From: Closterium sp. Naga37s-1 | Lineage: Eukaryota > Streptophyta > Zygnematophyceae > Desmidiales > Closteriaceae | Length of the DNA: 64,000 nucleotides | Assembly (NCBI GenBank): GCA_947471745.1 | Contig: CANJKZ010000927.1 | Coordinates: 442,501 to 506,500, forward strand | Direction: 5' to 3' | In this document: piece by piece, positions 20,860-32,113 of the stretch | Layout of the letters: each line of letters starts with the position of its first letter | Numbering within the stretch: position 1 is the first letter of the stretch | The notes under the pieces: generated by a model | What the model was told of the DNA's origin: nothing | Databases searched by the model: none | Seen by the model: only the letters and a program-made list of their open reading frames with translations | Position numbers and translations under genes: made by a program

Positions 20860-22275
20860 CTAATCCGTAATGCTATATGTTCAACGTTAAAAGGAGATTG
20901 ATGTCGAAATGACCTCGATATGTGCTTTCCGTAGGTTTTACATCCAGCCAGCGCAACCAATGTCGCGCCGGTTTTTTTCCGAACATGTAATGTTCGCGCA
21001 TGTGGGGAAACTTCCCGAACATATTTGATGTTCGGGAATTCCCCAGCGTTGCACTCCCCCTGAGCATCACTCCCTTTGCCCCAAGGCACCACCGACAGCT
21101 GCCATATGGACCTGCAGATGTCCCTATTCTTGTGCAAATCCCAGCGTTTCCATATTGCTTGGTTTGTTTCTGCTGCTCTACTCCTCTTGTTCCCTTCATT
21201 CACTTTTGTGGTGCCCCGGCCGATTGCACGCGAAGCAGTGTCTTTTGAACGACGCGGCAGCGGCATTCGCCGCGACGTCACGTATCGTGGCGTGCTCATT
21301 CGTTCCACAAGCTCGGTGCCCCCACTTGCTGTTGCTGTAGGACCCCCGTCCCGGTCGGCGGATGAAATCGGGTTTTTTTCCGCCATAGCGGAAATCTCGT
21401 TAAATTCGGTGATGTTGCGGAGTAGAAATTCTTGTGCGGTGTCGCTCTTCAGGCTGCCAACATAATGGTGGACGCGCCCGCCCTCGTGCACATAACCCAC
21501 CCGCTCGCATAATGGAAAAAACCCGCACGTGTAATCTCTAAGCTGACGCCTAGTGCGGAGCTTCTGACGCGCGGAAATTGACGCTGCGGTTGGCTTGAAT
21601 CTCCCGCGTAGTCTTGCGCACCACGCGTCTTACGTGCGAGACTGGCTACCTCTACGAAATACGACGACGCCCAGGGTCCATTTGGTCCTTTTCGTTGCTG
21701 TAGAGCCTCGTAGTCGCTCGGCTTCTTGACGAAGACGCGCCACCAATCCATGGCGGGTCCTCGCAGTAATGACGCGGTGAAACGGATTTTCGCCGCATTC
21801 GACGAGGCGAAAACATTCATCGTGAAGATCCACGCCGAAACCGTCGGACCACCTTGTTGTCTCGGGTCGAAGCGTGGCGGACGCTGCGGCTTAAGCAGCA
21901 TGGGCGAAGGGAGTGCCGACTCATCGATTTGTATCGCAATGTTGACGCGACATTGACTTCCAACCGCGTTCGTCGCTCCGGGGTGTGTCATCCCGTGGTC
22001 GTCACGAACATCGTTTTGTGGGACGCCATCACTTTCAGCGCTTGAGGGTTGTACCACTCTCTCATATTGGGATATGGATGTTGCTTCCTGTGCTGGTGTT
22101 CTTTGTGTGTGCGACTGTGCTTGTTCCTCATCGCTTTCGTGCAATTGACGCATCAACTTGTGTCATGCTAGCGAGACCAATACGGTCTCCCATGTTGAAG
22201 GACGGCGGCCGGTCTAGGTGCTAGGCGCAGTCGTGACTGCACGCACTTGCGCGAGAGCTCGAGGGCAGCGCTCCT
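20860..22275 (-). pseudogene. gypsy X2 gag
   Basis: In minus order: KPQRPPRFDPRQQGGPTVSAW, FTMNVF and LLRGPAMDWWRVFV (X3: KPQRPPCFDPSQRGGPTVQSW, LRGPAMDWWRVIV), then in other frames YVHEGGRVHHYVGSLK and EISAMAEKN, matching X3 YMHEAERVDRYIGGLK and EILALAEKI. Frameshifts near 21450-21640 and a hairpin-bearing stretch at 20980-21044 disrupt it. No pol follows. Confidence 0.8.
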
Positions 22276-22331
22276 AGTACGCTAAGGGGCATGAGTCCCT
22301 TTGAGTGGAAAAACCAAAAGGTGAGTTCTGC

Positions 22332-22639
22332 TGGTTGCGGAATTGCACGGTCTGAAAGGAAAGTGGCTTCTAGGAATGTATCGGGGTAGCGAGGATTGCA
22401 CTAAGTTGGCAAACGAGTACAAGATGTGAGCAAAGGCATGAGCGAACATATAGAAGCAAAACATGCAAATGGTAATGGGGTGCATGCGAGCTACCTAGTG
22501 CGATGCTGGCAGTGAGGTTTAGGCTAGTCCCGAAGCGTAGGCCAAGTCTGCCAGGCGAACAAAGGAGGCGAAACACCGTTATCAGTAACAAGCGAAGAAA
22601 CGCTCGGTATGGTACGCAATCTTGAGATGCGCGGTAAGG
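22332..22639 (-). repeat. gypsy LTR X2 (continues at 31831-31856)
   Basis: Inverted match to X1 and X3 LTRs. Its minus-strand start TGTAAGGATATTTTCC lies at 31856-31841, on the other side of copia B, and it resumes at 22639. The target site TAAGG is duplicated on both sides of B. The end near 22332 is approximate. Confidence 0.75.
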
Positions 22640-22844
22640 TGTTACGAATAGCAATAGACGAAGATATCACTGTGCACTCCTAACCGCAGCTAAGGAAGCA
22701 TGCAGTATTGAGAATGAATGTGAAGGGTCAGAATTGACTCAAAGCGTCAGACGGTTAGGGAGGATCGGGACCGTCGGAGCAGATGGCATCGGGGAGCTGC
22801 AGGCAAAAGGAATTAGGCGGGAATAGTTTCGTAACTGTATGCAC
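22640..22844 (+). repeat. copia B 5' LTR, first part
   Basis: Ends at TGCAC, the F1 target site; resumes at 24392. Confidence 0.95.
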
Positions 22845-23020
22845 TGTGAGAATAGTAGCTATAGTGAGGAGCCACAGCTAGGTAAGTCCTAGGTAGGCAA
22901 GTGTAAGTTTAGGCAAAGAGGAGTTTCACTAGCAGCAATGGGGATACATATAGCAAACCCTAGTTGGGTTGTACCCGCTACAAATCACCCCAATACAGGC
23001 TAGATAATAACATTCTGACA
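22845..23020 (-). repeat. F1 3' LTR
   Basis: 176 bp; nearly identical to 24211-24386, and the same length as the F2 LTR at 32735-32910. Confidence 0.95.
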
Positions 23021-23734
23021 CACCCCCATAGCCAAAGTGGGGTGTAATCAGTACAATGAGCAAGCAGGCATAGAGCAGGAGTTCACAATAGTAAGCAAAG
23101 CTAGAGTTAGTCACAGTGGGCAAGTGAGGAGGAGGAGGAACTGTGGAGGGAGAGAAGATGGGAGGCAACGACTGAAGCTGCAGAGGCACGGGCACAGGAG
23201 CGGCTGACTCAGTGGCTACCGAAGCAAGGGCGACGGACTACTGGAGTGACTGGCTCCGCGGCTATAGACGAGCGGCAGGAGCAACGGACCCACTGGCGAC
23301 TGGTGCAACAGGCTCACTGGCTACCGAAGCAAGGGCGACGGACTACAGGCGCTGCAGGCGACACGACAGCTACCTTCACACAACCTCCTCCAACTGCCCC
23401 ACACCCTCGACACACACCCCCTGGTCAAACCCTAGCTCCACTCCCACGGCACCCCCCTTAAACCCTAAACCCCAGGCTCCCACACATCCACCCCCCTCAG
23501 CGACAGCTGCAGCAGTGGGAGACGAAGGAGGCAGAGGAGTAGGGGACGGCGAACACAATCGACACCCCCACAACCGCCACCCCCACAACCGCCACCCCCA
23601 CACTCCTCACCCCCAAACCCTAAAACGGGTGGGATAGGGGCAGGAGCGCGGGGGACTGCGAGGGGGGACGGCTCGCGACCCCCAGGGCGCCAAAACGGAC
23701 GGGCGGGACTGGGGGAGGGGGGTGGCGCGCGCGG

Positions 23735-24010
23735 CTCCCCAGGGCGCCGCGGCGGACGGGCGGGGGGGGCGCGCGCACGGCTCCCCAGGGCGCCGCGACG
23801 GACAGGCGGGGCGCGCGCGGGCTCCCCAGGGCGCCGCGACGAACGGGCGGGGGCCGCGCGTGCTCCCCAGGGCGCCGCGACGAGCAGGGTGGGGGCCGCG
23901 CGTGCTCCCCAGGGCGCCGCGACGGACGGGCGGGGCGCTCGCGGGCTCCCCAGGGCGCCGCGACGAACGGGCGGGGCGCGCGCGAGCTCCCCAGGGCGCC
24001 GCGACGAACG
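23735..24010 (-). repeat. F1 internal GC-rich tandem repeat
   Basis: About seven copies of a 41-bp unit containing CTCCCCAGGGCGCCGCGACG (starts near 23741, 23788, 23829, 23870, 23912, 23953). It occupies the leader position between PBS and where gag would begin. Confidence 0.9.
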
Positions 24011-24198
24011 GGCGGGGCGCGCGCGGGCTCCTCTACGGTAGGAAACCGCCGCGCGCCTCGGGGCGCACGGCGGGCAGAAAACCGCCGCGCGGCTCGGGGC
24101 GCGCGGCGGGATGAAAAATTGAAGGTCGCGCGCCACGGGGCGCGCGACACAGAGTAGGGCAGCGGAAGCATGTGGGCCCACAGGCCTGGAGCGTAAGC

Positions 24199-24210
24199 GC
24201 TCTGATACCA
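24199..24210 (-). other. F1 primer-binding site
   Basis: A perfect TGGTATCAGAGC on the element strand, adjacent to the 5' LTR. Confidence 0.9.
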
Positions 24211-24386
24211 TGTGAGAATAGTAGCTATAGTGAGGAGCCACAGCTAGGTAAGTCCTAGGTAGGCAAGTGTAAGTTTAGGCAAAGAGGAGTTTCACTAGCA
24301 GCAATGGGGATACATATAGCAAACCCTAGTTGGGTTGTACCCGCTACAGATCACCCCACTACAGGCTAGATAATAACATTCTGACA
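24211..24386 (-). repeat. F1 5' LTR
   Basis: Partner of 22845-23020; followed by target duplication TGCAC. Confidence 0.95.
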
Positions 24387-24391
24387 TGCAC

Positions 24392-24637
24392 CGCACGGTT
24401 GGGAATGAATTTGAATAAGGGAATGTACCCCTTAGAGTACATGGCTAGCTAGGTCGATTCGAATTCCCCTGTACTCATATTTATATGTTTGTACTTGCAT
24501 GTTTTTATTATCTCAAGCATTTTACATTCACTCTGCTATTGAGGCCAAGGGCCCACCAACACTACCTAGCTGTGTGCGAACCTTCCCGAGGAGATTCTAG
24601 GAGCGATCACCTTCTGATCGCAACATGGTATGAGAGC
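24392..24637 (+). repeat. copia B 5' LTR, second part, and primer-binding site
   Basis: The LTR ends GATCGCAACA at 24625. The PBS TGGTATGAGAGC (24626-24637) follows with one mismatch to the iMet type. Confidence 0.93.
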
Positions 24638-24718
24638 GACTCAGGGATCCTTCGCACTGCCATCTCCGAAATCAATCACATTCAGAAAGTGGCGCCCGGC
24701 ACACGATCGCGTGTGAGA

Positions 24719-25500
24719 ATGGCCGGAGGATCCTGTGGTCAGACAAATCTGACGGCTGAAGCACAACCCAACCCGGCTGCGACAAACGAGGAAACGACGA
24801 CGATCCGTATCGAAGTCCTCGCACAACTACTTCAGTGACTCACCAGCCTGGAGCAAGGACTCTAGACATTGCGAAACGGCGATGCGGGAACCTCCTCGCA
24901 ACCTGCTCAACCAACCCAAAACGGCCAGAACGCCGCCCCGCACACTTTCTTCCTCGACACAAATGGCTCAACCCCCAAGACCCCCTGTCCCAGTGAAGAG
25001 GCAATTCTCTCTGCACAATCAAGGTTTCTCAGCATATCAAAAATAAAGACACGTGTGTGTTTTGACGGCAGGGACTTCTATACCTGGAGCTTCGAACTGG
25101 AGCTCCTACTGCAGAACGCTCAGATCTTTCATTACTTAGACGGGAGTTACGCGGAGCCGATTGAAGATACCGACGACGCCAAGGCAAGGTACTACAATGA
25201 GTCCTTGATGGCGTACGGTATTCTCCTGCGCAACATGTCGCCGGCGGAGCAGCTGAACATTCGTTCGTACAAAACCTCGCCCGCTTCAGCCCTCGACGCT
25301 TGGCGCCACCTAAACGGCGTATATCAGCCGAAGGATTCCGTCTCTTCAAGCCGGCTGCTCCAGCAACTACTGAAAACAAAAATGGCCCCAGGGGAGAAGG
25401 CCAACAGTTACATTAACCGCTGTCGGAGCCTTCGCGACCAAATCGCGAAGTTGGGAAGCTCGATTTTTTGTCAATATCGTGCTTCAAGGGCTCGGCCCAG
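24719..25500 (+). pseudogene. copia B gag, N-terminal part
   Basis: Starts at the ATG in GAGAATGGCC and runs in one frame with a TGA at 24836-24838 and a second stop near 24863, then continues open from 24869. It reads CFDGRDFYTWSFELELLL, YYNESLMAYGILLRNMSP, ALDAWRHLNGVYQ and KANSYINRCRSLRDQIAKLG, typical copia Gag. A frameshift near 25470-25500 passes the frame to the next ORF. Confidence 0.82.
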
Positions 25501-27236
25501 AGTGGCGGCCCTGCAAGGCGCTCCTCCGGCAGCAGGGGGTCATCTCGGAGGCCGCCCTTTGCGCCGCCCTTCTTGTCGAACAACGGGATATGGATCAGCA
25601 GCGACCAGCGCCACGACGAGAACGCGAACGGCTCGCCTTCTACTCCGACAACACCGAAGAGCGACGGCCGCGGCACCTCTATTGCAAGATCTGCAGAAAT
25701 TTTGGGCACTTGGCGGATCGACGTAAATACCGATCTCGCCCTCGCCAGACCAATCTGAGCAACTGGTCTGATCAACAAGCCGCACGAGGCGATGTGCGTC
25801 CAGCCCAGGGGCATCAACCCCCAGCGCGCAACCTGAACCCAACGGTTCAGCATCAGCAGCAGCAGCCGTCATCGTCTGCCCCAGTTTGCAACGTCATAAG
25901 CAACATGGCCATGACGGGCGAGTCGCGTCGTCGCCGTGTGCGCTCACCATCACCTGAGCCAGCACCGCACCCTATTGGCGCGTTCTCCAACAATAACCCA
26001 TTCAGTCCGCGCCACGATTTCACCGACGACGATGACCAGGACTGGAATCTTCCAGTCGCGCTGCTTGAAAGTACCCTGCACATACCTGACATGCGGGCAG
26101 CGCCACTCGATTGGCTCTCGCGCGAGCAGTTCCTTAAATTAAACACACCTCACATCGTCACGCCGCGAATGGCGCTGCTCGCACGTGACGACAGGAAGCG
26201 CTACAACACTTGGTACCTGGACAGCTGCTGCGGCCAGCACATGGTGGGCTCGGAGCATTACATATCCAACGCTGTCGCCACGCCCACGGTCACCTACGTT
26301 ACAGTGGCCAACAACACGCGCCTGCGCGCAAGCGCGTACGGCATCGTAGTGCGCAAGGCACGAGGAAGCCGCACGCACATCATGCTTAACGGTGTGCTCA
26401 TCGTCCAGAACCTGCGCTTCAACCTGCTTTCCGCCGCCCAACTCATGGACTGCGGCGTCGATCTCAGCACAGACCGCGAGACACGCGAAATCCTGCTGCA
26501 CTACAAATCAAGGACCTTCCCCCGCAGGCAGATCGGAAGAGCGCACTCCGAAAATGGAGTATACGTCTTGGACTTCGACATTCCCGACTCTAGCGACGAT
26601 TCGCACGAGTTAATCGACCTTGTCCCACTGCGCTTCGAACACATTCACCGCAGGGACTGGAAACACCCTGACGGAAGACCGTGGGTGCCGCATCACCCTC
26701 ACCCGTGTCAAGTAGCGCTGCACGACCCTGACCCAGACGGCATCTGCAGGGACTGCCACACGCCTACTACATCAACAAGCGCAATTGCCAGCCGCGGGCT
26801 TGCCGCCATCGCAGAAGCTGAGCAAAGTGCACCTCCAGAAGAAGGAATGTCACAGCTGGAGCTTGAAATTACCACGCGCGGCGTGTTCGGCACACCAGAA
26901 CACCCTCTCATTGGACCCCCTTCGCAGCATCTCCAAGGCATGCTGCACGGCACTTGCATCGGCACCTTCGACTTGCACGGAGTTGTGCGCCCCTACACAC
27001 GGGAGGAATTCCAGAAAGCTTACCCCCACTGGCGTGACCCCTCAGCAAAGCTCACCGTAGCTGAAGAAGAAACCCTGGCGCGCCGCGAAGCTGAGGAACT
27101 TCGCCGACAAAGCCTTGCCGAAGCACGCGGAACATTCGCCTGCAGCGCATGGGGAGCCGAAGACGAGGAGAACGCCTCCAATGAAGGGGGGTGGGAAAGC
27201 GCTGGCGGATGGGGCACGAGTGACACCGGCAGGTAG
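25479..27236 (+). pseudogene. copia B Gag C-terminus and protease
   Basis: 585 codons. Begins at the Gag end (LQGLGPEWRP). The zinc knuckle is defective (CKICRNFGHLADR; the fourth ligand Cys is Arg). Protease is recognisable by WYLDSCCGQHMVG, where Cys replaces the Gly of the D-S/T-G active-site triplet, followed by LLSAAQLMDCG. Stop TAG at 27234-27236; a frameshift before 27560 leads to pol. Confidence 0.8.
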
Positions 27237-27559
27237 GGCAACAGCGGCGGAACCTGGGCAAACGCAAGCGGCGGATGGGGTACTGCAACTGGCGACGAAG
27301 GCAGCGGTTGGGGGACTTCCCGCGAAGAACAAAAGTGGGGAGAAGGAGAAGCAGAGGAAGCAGAGGCTACACCTGCAGTTGTTCCCCTTGGTCGCCCCCC
27401 TCGCCATGCCCCACTCGCGCTACCTCCTCCTGACAACCCGCCGCATCGCGATCCTGGGACACCATCGATTGGGGCAACGAGCCGTCGACCCCGCGTCGCA
27501 CCGTCTACGGACCTGCCCTCGAACCGTGTGAACCCACCTTCGTCCCGGGAACTATCCCT

Positions 27560-29806
27560 GTGACCCTCTCCAAAATCCGCGACACAGAATTCTTGGCGCT
27601 GATGCTAACCACCGCCAACGAAGAAGCCGAAGCAGCAGAAGAAGCAGCAGCAGCACCTGCCCCAGTACCTGACGAAAACCCTGACAAAGCTCTTGCGCGC
27701 TACATGCGCACCTCCGGTTTTCGCGCCGACGATGCGCTCTGGCACCAGCGCCTCGGTCACCCTTCCCGCGTGACATTGAAAAATTGCATCGAAGCAGGTG
27801 TCTTCGCCCCCGGGGTGCTCTTACGACCAGATGGCACCGTAGTGAGAGGCGCGACACATCCGCACAACTGCACCGGCTGCCCCGAAGCCGCGCTGAGCCA
27901 CCAACCGTTCCCGCTGCTCGAGCCTAGGACGAACCGTTACCCCAAGCTACACCAGGTATACAGTGACTTCCTGAACGTGAGGCACTGCGGAGTCGACGAC
28001 GAAATGTACACGCTTACCTTTCTCGATGCCGGAACGCGCTATGTGTGGGTCGTGAACGTGGAATCACGCAGTAGAGCATACGAGGTATTCCGCCTCTGGC
28101 TAGCACACGCGCAGTGGTAGTCCGGGGAGAAACTTAAGATCTGGCAGTCAGACGGCGCGGCAAAGTTCAGGAGCAAGGAGATGCAGGATTCCCTGGCGCA
28201 AAAGGGGATTGAGCATCATGTTTCTCTCCCCTACGCGCACCAGCAACAAAGCGTAGCCGAGCGGACACACCGCACACTCATGACAAAAGTGCGCGCACTG
28301 ATGAAGCAATCGAAGCTCCCGCCGACTTACTGGACCTACGCGATGCACCACGCCGTAAGGGTGCACAATCTGCTTTCAACCACCGCAATCACCGGCAACC
28401 TCTCCCCGCATGTGAAGTGGACGGGAACCAAGGGCGACACCTCGATGCTCCGCGTGTGGGGGTGCATGGTGCAGTATCGCCCGCCGACGTCAACCATCGG
28501 CAAATTTGCTAGCCGCGCGCGATGGGGCATTCATCTCGGAATCAGCCACGAGCACAAGGCATGGATCATCATGGACCTTCTCAACTAGAAAATTGCCCAT
28601 GCGCGAGACGGCATCTTCTACGAACGCCTCTTCCTCGAGCAATTCCGTCATGACAAAGAGACCAACGCGAATCGTGTTTACGCGAATGATGGACACAGCT
28701 ACGCAACGCCCGAGGATGAAGCTGCCGCAGCAATCCTGGAGCAGGACACCAGGGGCAAGTTCTCAAGGGGAGACCGTCACAGCAGCGACGACGGCGATGA
28801 CGATTCCTCTGGAGGAGAAATGGGCGGAGCAAGCGGAAGCGGTAGAGGCGCAGCGCCACCAGCACCTGATCCAGAGAGAGATGACGATGACGTGCAGGAA
28901 GTCGTTCCGCAGCATCGCCACGACAGCACCATCTCAGGGCTGCAGCTGCTCGGGCTCCACACCGCAACCTCAAAAGCGCCACGTGTCATCGAACCACGAA
29001 ACCCGCGCCAAGCCCTCACTGGACCATACAGCAAGGAGTGGCGCGAGGCAATGGACGCGGAGATTATGGCGCTCGAATACCGAGACACCTGGGTGTTAGT
29101 CGACCGTGCGGCGATTAAAGGCACGAGGGTTCTCTCGGGGAAATGGATCTTCCGCGTGAAGACCGCAGCGGACGGAACAGTCGAGCGCTTCAAGGCGCGA
29201 TGTGTGGTGCGCGGCTACGACCAGAGACATGGCATCGTCTTCGACCAGACGTTTGCGTCGGTCAGTCGCCACACCTCCGCCCTAATCTTGCTCGCCATCG
29301 CAGCCGCCAGATACCTGCCTCTGCGCCATATCGACGTGAAGAACGCGTTTCTGTATGCGTTAGTAGATGCTGTGATCTACGTGGAGCAGCCGCATACGTA
29401 CGAGCAAGGGGATTCGTGCGTATGCCAGCTGCGCAAGTCCCTTTACGGGATCAAGCAAGCACCGAGACTCTGGCAGCAGTACCTGCACAACACCTTGCTT
29501 GAAATCGGGTTCAAGCAGATGCCTCACGACCCTGGGATGTACCGCCGCGATTTTCGCGGAGAATACATCCTACGCACGGTCTACGTCGACGACCTGCTGT
29601 ACACAGGATCAAGCAACGAACCACTGAATCAGTTCGAGAAGAGTCTGGCGGGGCGCGTCGATATCACCTGCAACTACGAAGTGAAGCAGTTCTTAGGCCT
29701 CAACATCTCCTATGCGCCAGAAGCTATTCACCTCTCAGCGGCTAAGTATGCAGAGGAGTTGGGGAAGCGCTTCAACATTTTGCCTGCATCGCTCTCCACT
29801 CCCTAC
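27560..29806 (+). pseudogene. copia B integrase and RT N-terminal two thirds
   Basis: One frame with TAG at 28118-28120 and 28586-28588. Pre-integrase is WHQRLGHPS. Integrase has Asp in VYSDFLN, Asp in WQSDGAAKF and Glu in SVAERTHR, so the triad is kept but in diverged motifs. The GKFASRARWGIHLG end follows, then an acidic linker and RT: GKWIFRVKTAADG, RCVVRGYDQ, DVKNAFLYALVD, YGIKQAPRLWQQ, catalytic TVYVDDLLYTG. RT is broken after LSTPY by an 853-bp insert. Confidence 0.87.
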
Positions 29807-29807
29807 C

Positions 29808-30660
29808 TGTTGGTGCAACCCTACGGTTTGCACTCGGCTTGTTGTCCGTGTGCGTGCATGCGTGTGTGCATGGAATGGAATGAGGGCATGAAATAAATAT
29901 ATATTTCATGCTCATAATATTGTGTGTATGATGGGTCATGATATCGAGTGTGTATGTGTGTCAAGCCTATAGCGAATTATCGCTAGTCGCTTGTAACGCG
30001 GTCATTATGTGTGTCCTGCGCGGTTTCTATTTTGTCGTGCGCGGTTTCTATTTTGTCGATTGTCGAACGTTCGGCGTGTCGCAGGTGTGTGCAGCAGACC
30101 CATCAAGAACTCAAGGATGAGTTTGTGATGAAGAACCCGAGCCCTGGTATCAATATTCAAAAGGGGTACACCTCAAGAAATTGAAGATAGTTACATTACT
30201 TTGTGTAGTGTAACATTTCACTTGGTGTAGACCCTAGTGAAGGGTAGTTTCGAGACCCTTCGTGGTTGGGACAGTGTGGCACTGTTCCACATCACTGTAC
30301 CTCGGCTCTTGGGGTTTGTAGGAGCTGGGAGTCATTCCCAACTCGTAACCCTTGCTAACTCTTCCTAAGTTGTGTTTCTAAGACTATGTTGCTGCCATAG
30401 TGCCGTTCATTCAAACCAACGCTGTGTCGTCAATTCTCGATGAAATCGTGCGATCAAAATTGCCTAGAGTAGGCAACGTTAAGGCGCTCCAGATCCAAGT
30501 TGAATGAAGTCATTTGGAGTTGTGAGCAGATCGCTATGAACGTTTAAAGCCGCTGTGCAGAAATCCGACTGTGCACTCTATCTTTCGCTTTAGGCACATT
30601 GAAGCCTACTGTGACTATAACACTACCGCACTCCCGGACCGAATCACAAACCTGACAACA
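29808..30660 (+). mobile_element. 853-bp LTR-like insertion in copia B RT (probable solo LTR)
   Basis: Splits RT exactly between LSTPY and ALSPARIQTYQQQ. It begins TGTTGG and ends CAACA (an inverted TGTTG), with no protein motif. It contains a 22-bp tandem pair (TGCGCGGTTTCTATTTTGTCG near 30015 and 30037). No clean 5-bp target duplication is seen and no second copy exists in this window, so the class is inferred from the termini. Confidence 0.6.
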
Positions 30661-31304
30661 AAGCCCTATCCCCCGCAAGAATTCAGACTTATCAGCAGCA
30701 GCTGGGATGTCTGATCTTCGCCTCTGTTACATGCAGGCCTGACCTCTCCTACATCACGAGCCAGTTAGCCCAGTATTCTCGCAAACCAATTGCTGAGAAT
30801 CTTCTGGACCTGCAGCGCGCCTTGCAGTTTTTCATTTCAACGCCCAAGATCGGGCTGTGCTACTCAACAGTACCCACCCCATCGTTCAACCTCATCGGCT
30901 ACGTGGACGCCGATCACGCAGCAGACCCTGACAATCGACGGTCCAGGACTGGCTTCCTGTTCCGGCTCGAACAGACGGGACCAATCTCATGGAACTCGCA
31001 GAAACAGGAGCTGGTTGCCCTGTCGTCGGCTGAAGCGGAATTCATCGCAGTAATAGCAGCAGTTCGCGAAGGCCTCTACTTGCAGGAACTCCTGATGGAG
31101 GCAAAAATTCCAGCTTTGCCCACCTTTCGCCTTCACTGCGACAACCAGAGCGCGATTCGCATCGCGAACAAACCTGGTTTCATCAACCGCACCAAGCACA
31201 TCGCGCTGCGATACTTCTTCGTCAAGGACGAAGCGGACAAAGGCAAGGTTGACTTGACCTATTGCCCAACAGTTTACATGGCAGCGGACTTACTCACGAA
31301 GTGA
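30661..31304 (+). pseudogene. copia B RT end and RNase H
   Basis: Resumes RT with ALSPARIQTYQQQLG and CRPDLSYITSQLAQ. RNase H follows with GYVDADHAADPDNRRS, LSSAEAEFIAV, HCDNQSAIRIA and the end YMAADLLTK. The RNase H acidic residues are present. Stop TGA at 31302-31304. Confidence 0.87.
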
Positions 31305-31379
31305 CTGCCACGCCAGCATTACCAGCACTGTTCCGAACTCAGCGCAGTGGTCAAGCAGGTCAAGTAGAGCTACGGCCAG

Positions 31380-31392
31380 GAGTGAAGGGGGG
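31380..31392 (+). other. copia B polypurine tract
   Basis: GAGTGAAGGGGGG ends at the 3' LTR. Confidence 0.85.
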
Positions 31393-31830
31393 TGTTACGG
31401 ATAGCAATGGACGAAGATATCACTGTGCACTCCTAACCGCAGCTAAGGAAGCACGCAGTATCGAGAATGAATGTGAAAGGTCAGAATTGACTCAAAGCGT
31501 CAGACGGTTAGGGAGGATCGGGACCATCAGAGCAGATGGCATCGGGCAGCTGCAGGCAATAGGAATTAGGCGGGAACAGTTCGTAACTGTATGCACCGCA
31601 CGGTTGGGAATGAATTTGAATAAGGGAATGTACCCCTTAGAGTGCATGGCTAGCTAGGTCGATTCGAATTCCCCTGTACTCATATTTATATGTTTGTACT
31701 TGCATGTTTTTATTATCTCAAGCATTTTACATTCACTCTGCTATTGAGGTCAAGGGCCCACCAACACTACCTAGCTGTGTGCGAACCTTCCCGAGGAGAT
31801 CCTAGGAGCGATCACCTTATGATCGCAACA
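31393..31830 (+). repeat. copia B 3' LTR
   Basis: 438 bp, uninterrupted; followed by TAAGG. Confidence 0.97.
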
Positions 31831-31856
31831 TAAGGAATATGGAAAATATCCTTACA

Positions 31857-31941
31857 ATACCAAAGATTTTTCTTGCATCATATATTCATTGTTTGCTTGA
31901 GTAGCGTAATGATATCTTGTGGAATATTAAGTAAATAACCG
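31857..31941. other. short AT-rich spacer between LTR X2 and LTR Y2
   Basis: 85 bp with no ORF or family match in the window. Confidence 0.4.
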
Positions 31942-32113
31942 TGTAAGGAGAATTCCATTTCCTTATAGGGGTTGACTGCTTCGCGTACAACCCCTCACTT
32001 TCGGTCGACCCTTGATTCCTAGGTTACTTCGTGTCACCTTCGGTTTTCCCTTCGCAAAACCTGCACCCAACCCCGCATTGCAGAGGTTCCTGCCTAGCTA
32101 GGTTAGTCACTTT
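31942..32113 (+). repeat. gypsy LTR Y2, first part
   Basis: Begins TGTAAGGAGAATTCC and shares GGTTGACTGC-TCGCGTACAACC, GCACCCAACCCC and CCTAGCTAGG with LTR Y1. It ends at ACTTT, the copia H target site, and continues at 44014-44105. Confidence 0.8.

Larger units (their letters stand above)
22845..24386 (-). mobile_element. non-autonomous LTR element F1 (1,542 bp, LARD/TRIM-like)
   Basis: 176-bp LTRs (22845-23020 and 24211-24386, two differences) flanked by TGCAC duplications (22840-22844, 24387-24391). On the minus strand the order is LTR, PBS TGGTATCAGAGC (24210-24199), GC-rich repeat leader, a short spacer, PPT CTATGGGGGTG (23031-23021), LTR. No gag or pol motif is present. The LTR core CTGTAGTGGGG..GGGTACAAC and the PPT match the A/C/D copia group, which could supply proteins in trans. 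Confidence 0.93.
22640..31830 (+). mobile_element. copia retrotransposon B, with F1 and an LTR-like insert nested inside
   Basis: LTRs TGTTACG..CGCAACA: the 3' copy is 31393-31830 (438 bp), and the 5' copy is 22640-22844 plus 24392-24625, split by F1. They differ at about 15 positions. The target duplication TAAGG is at 22635-22639 and 31831-31835. Coding order is gag, zinc knuckle, protease, integrase, RT, RNase H on the plus strand. Its proteins are unlike the A/C/D family: no GC-rich leader and no Gly/Ala linker. Confidence 0.95.

Noticed and set aside
23465..24241. 258-aa Pro/Arg/Ala ORF, minus strand
   Set aside because: Reading of the 41-bp F1 repeat; no conserved domain.
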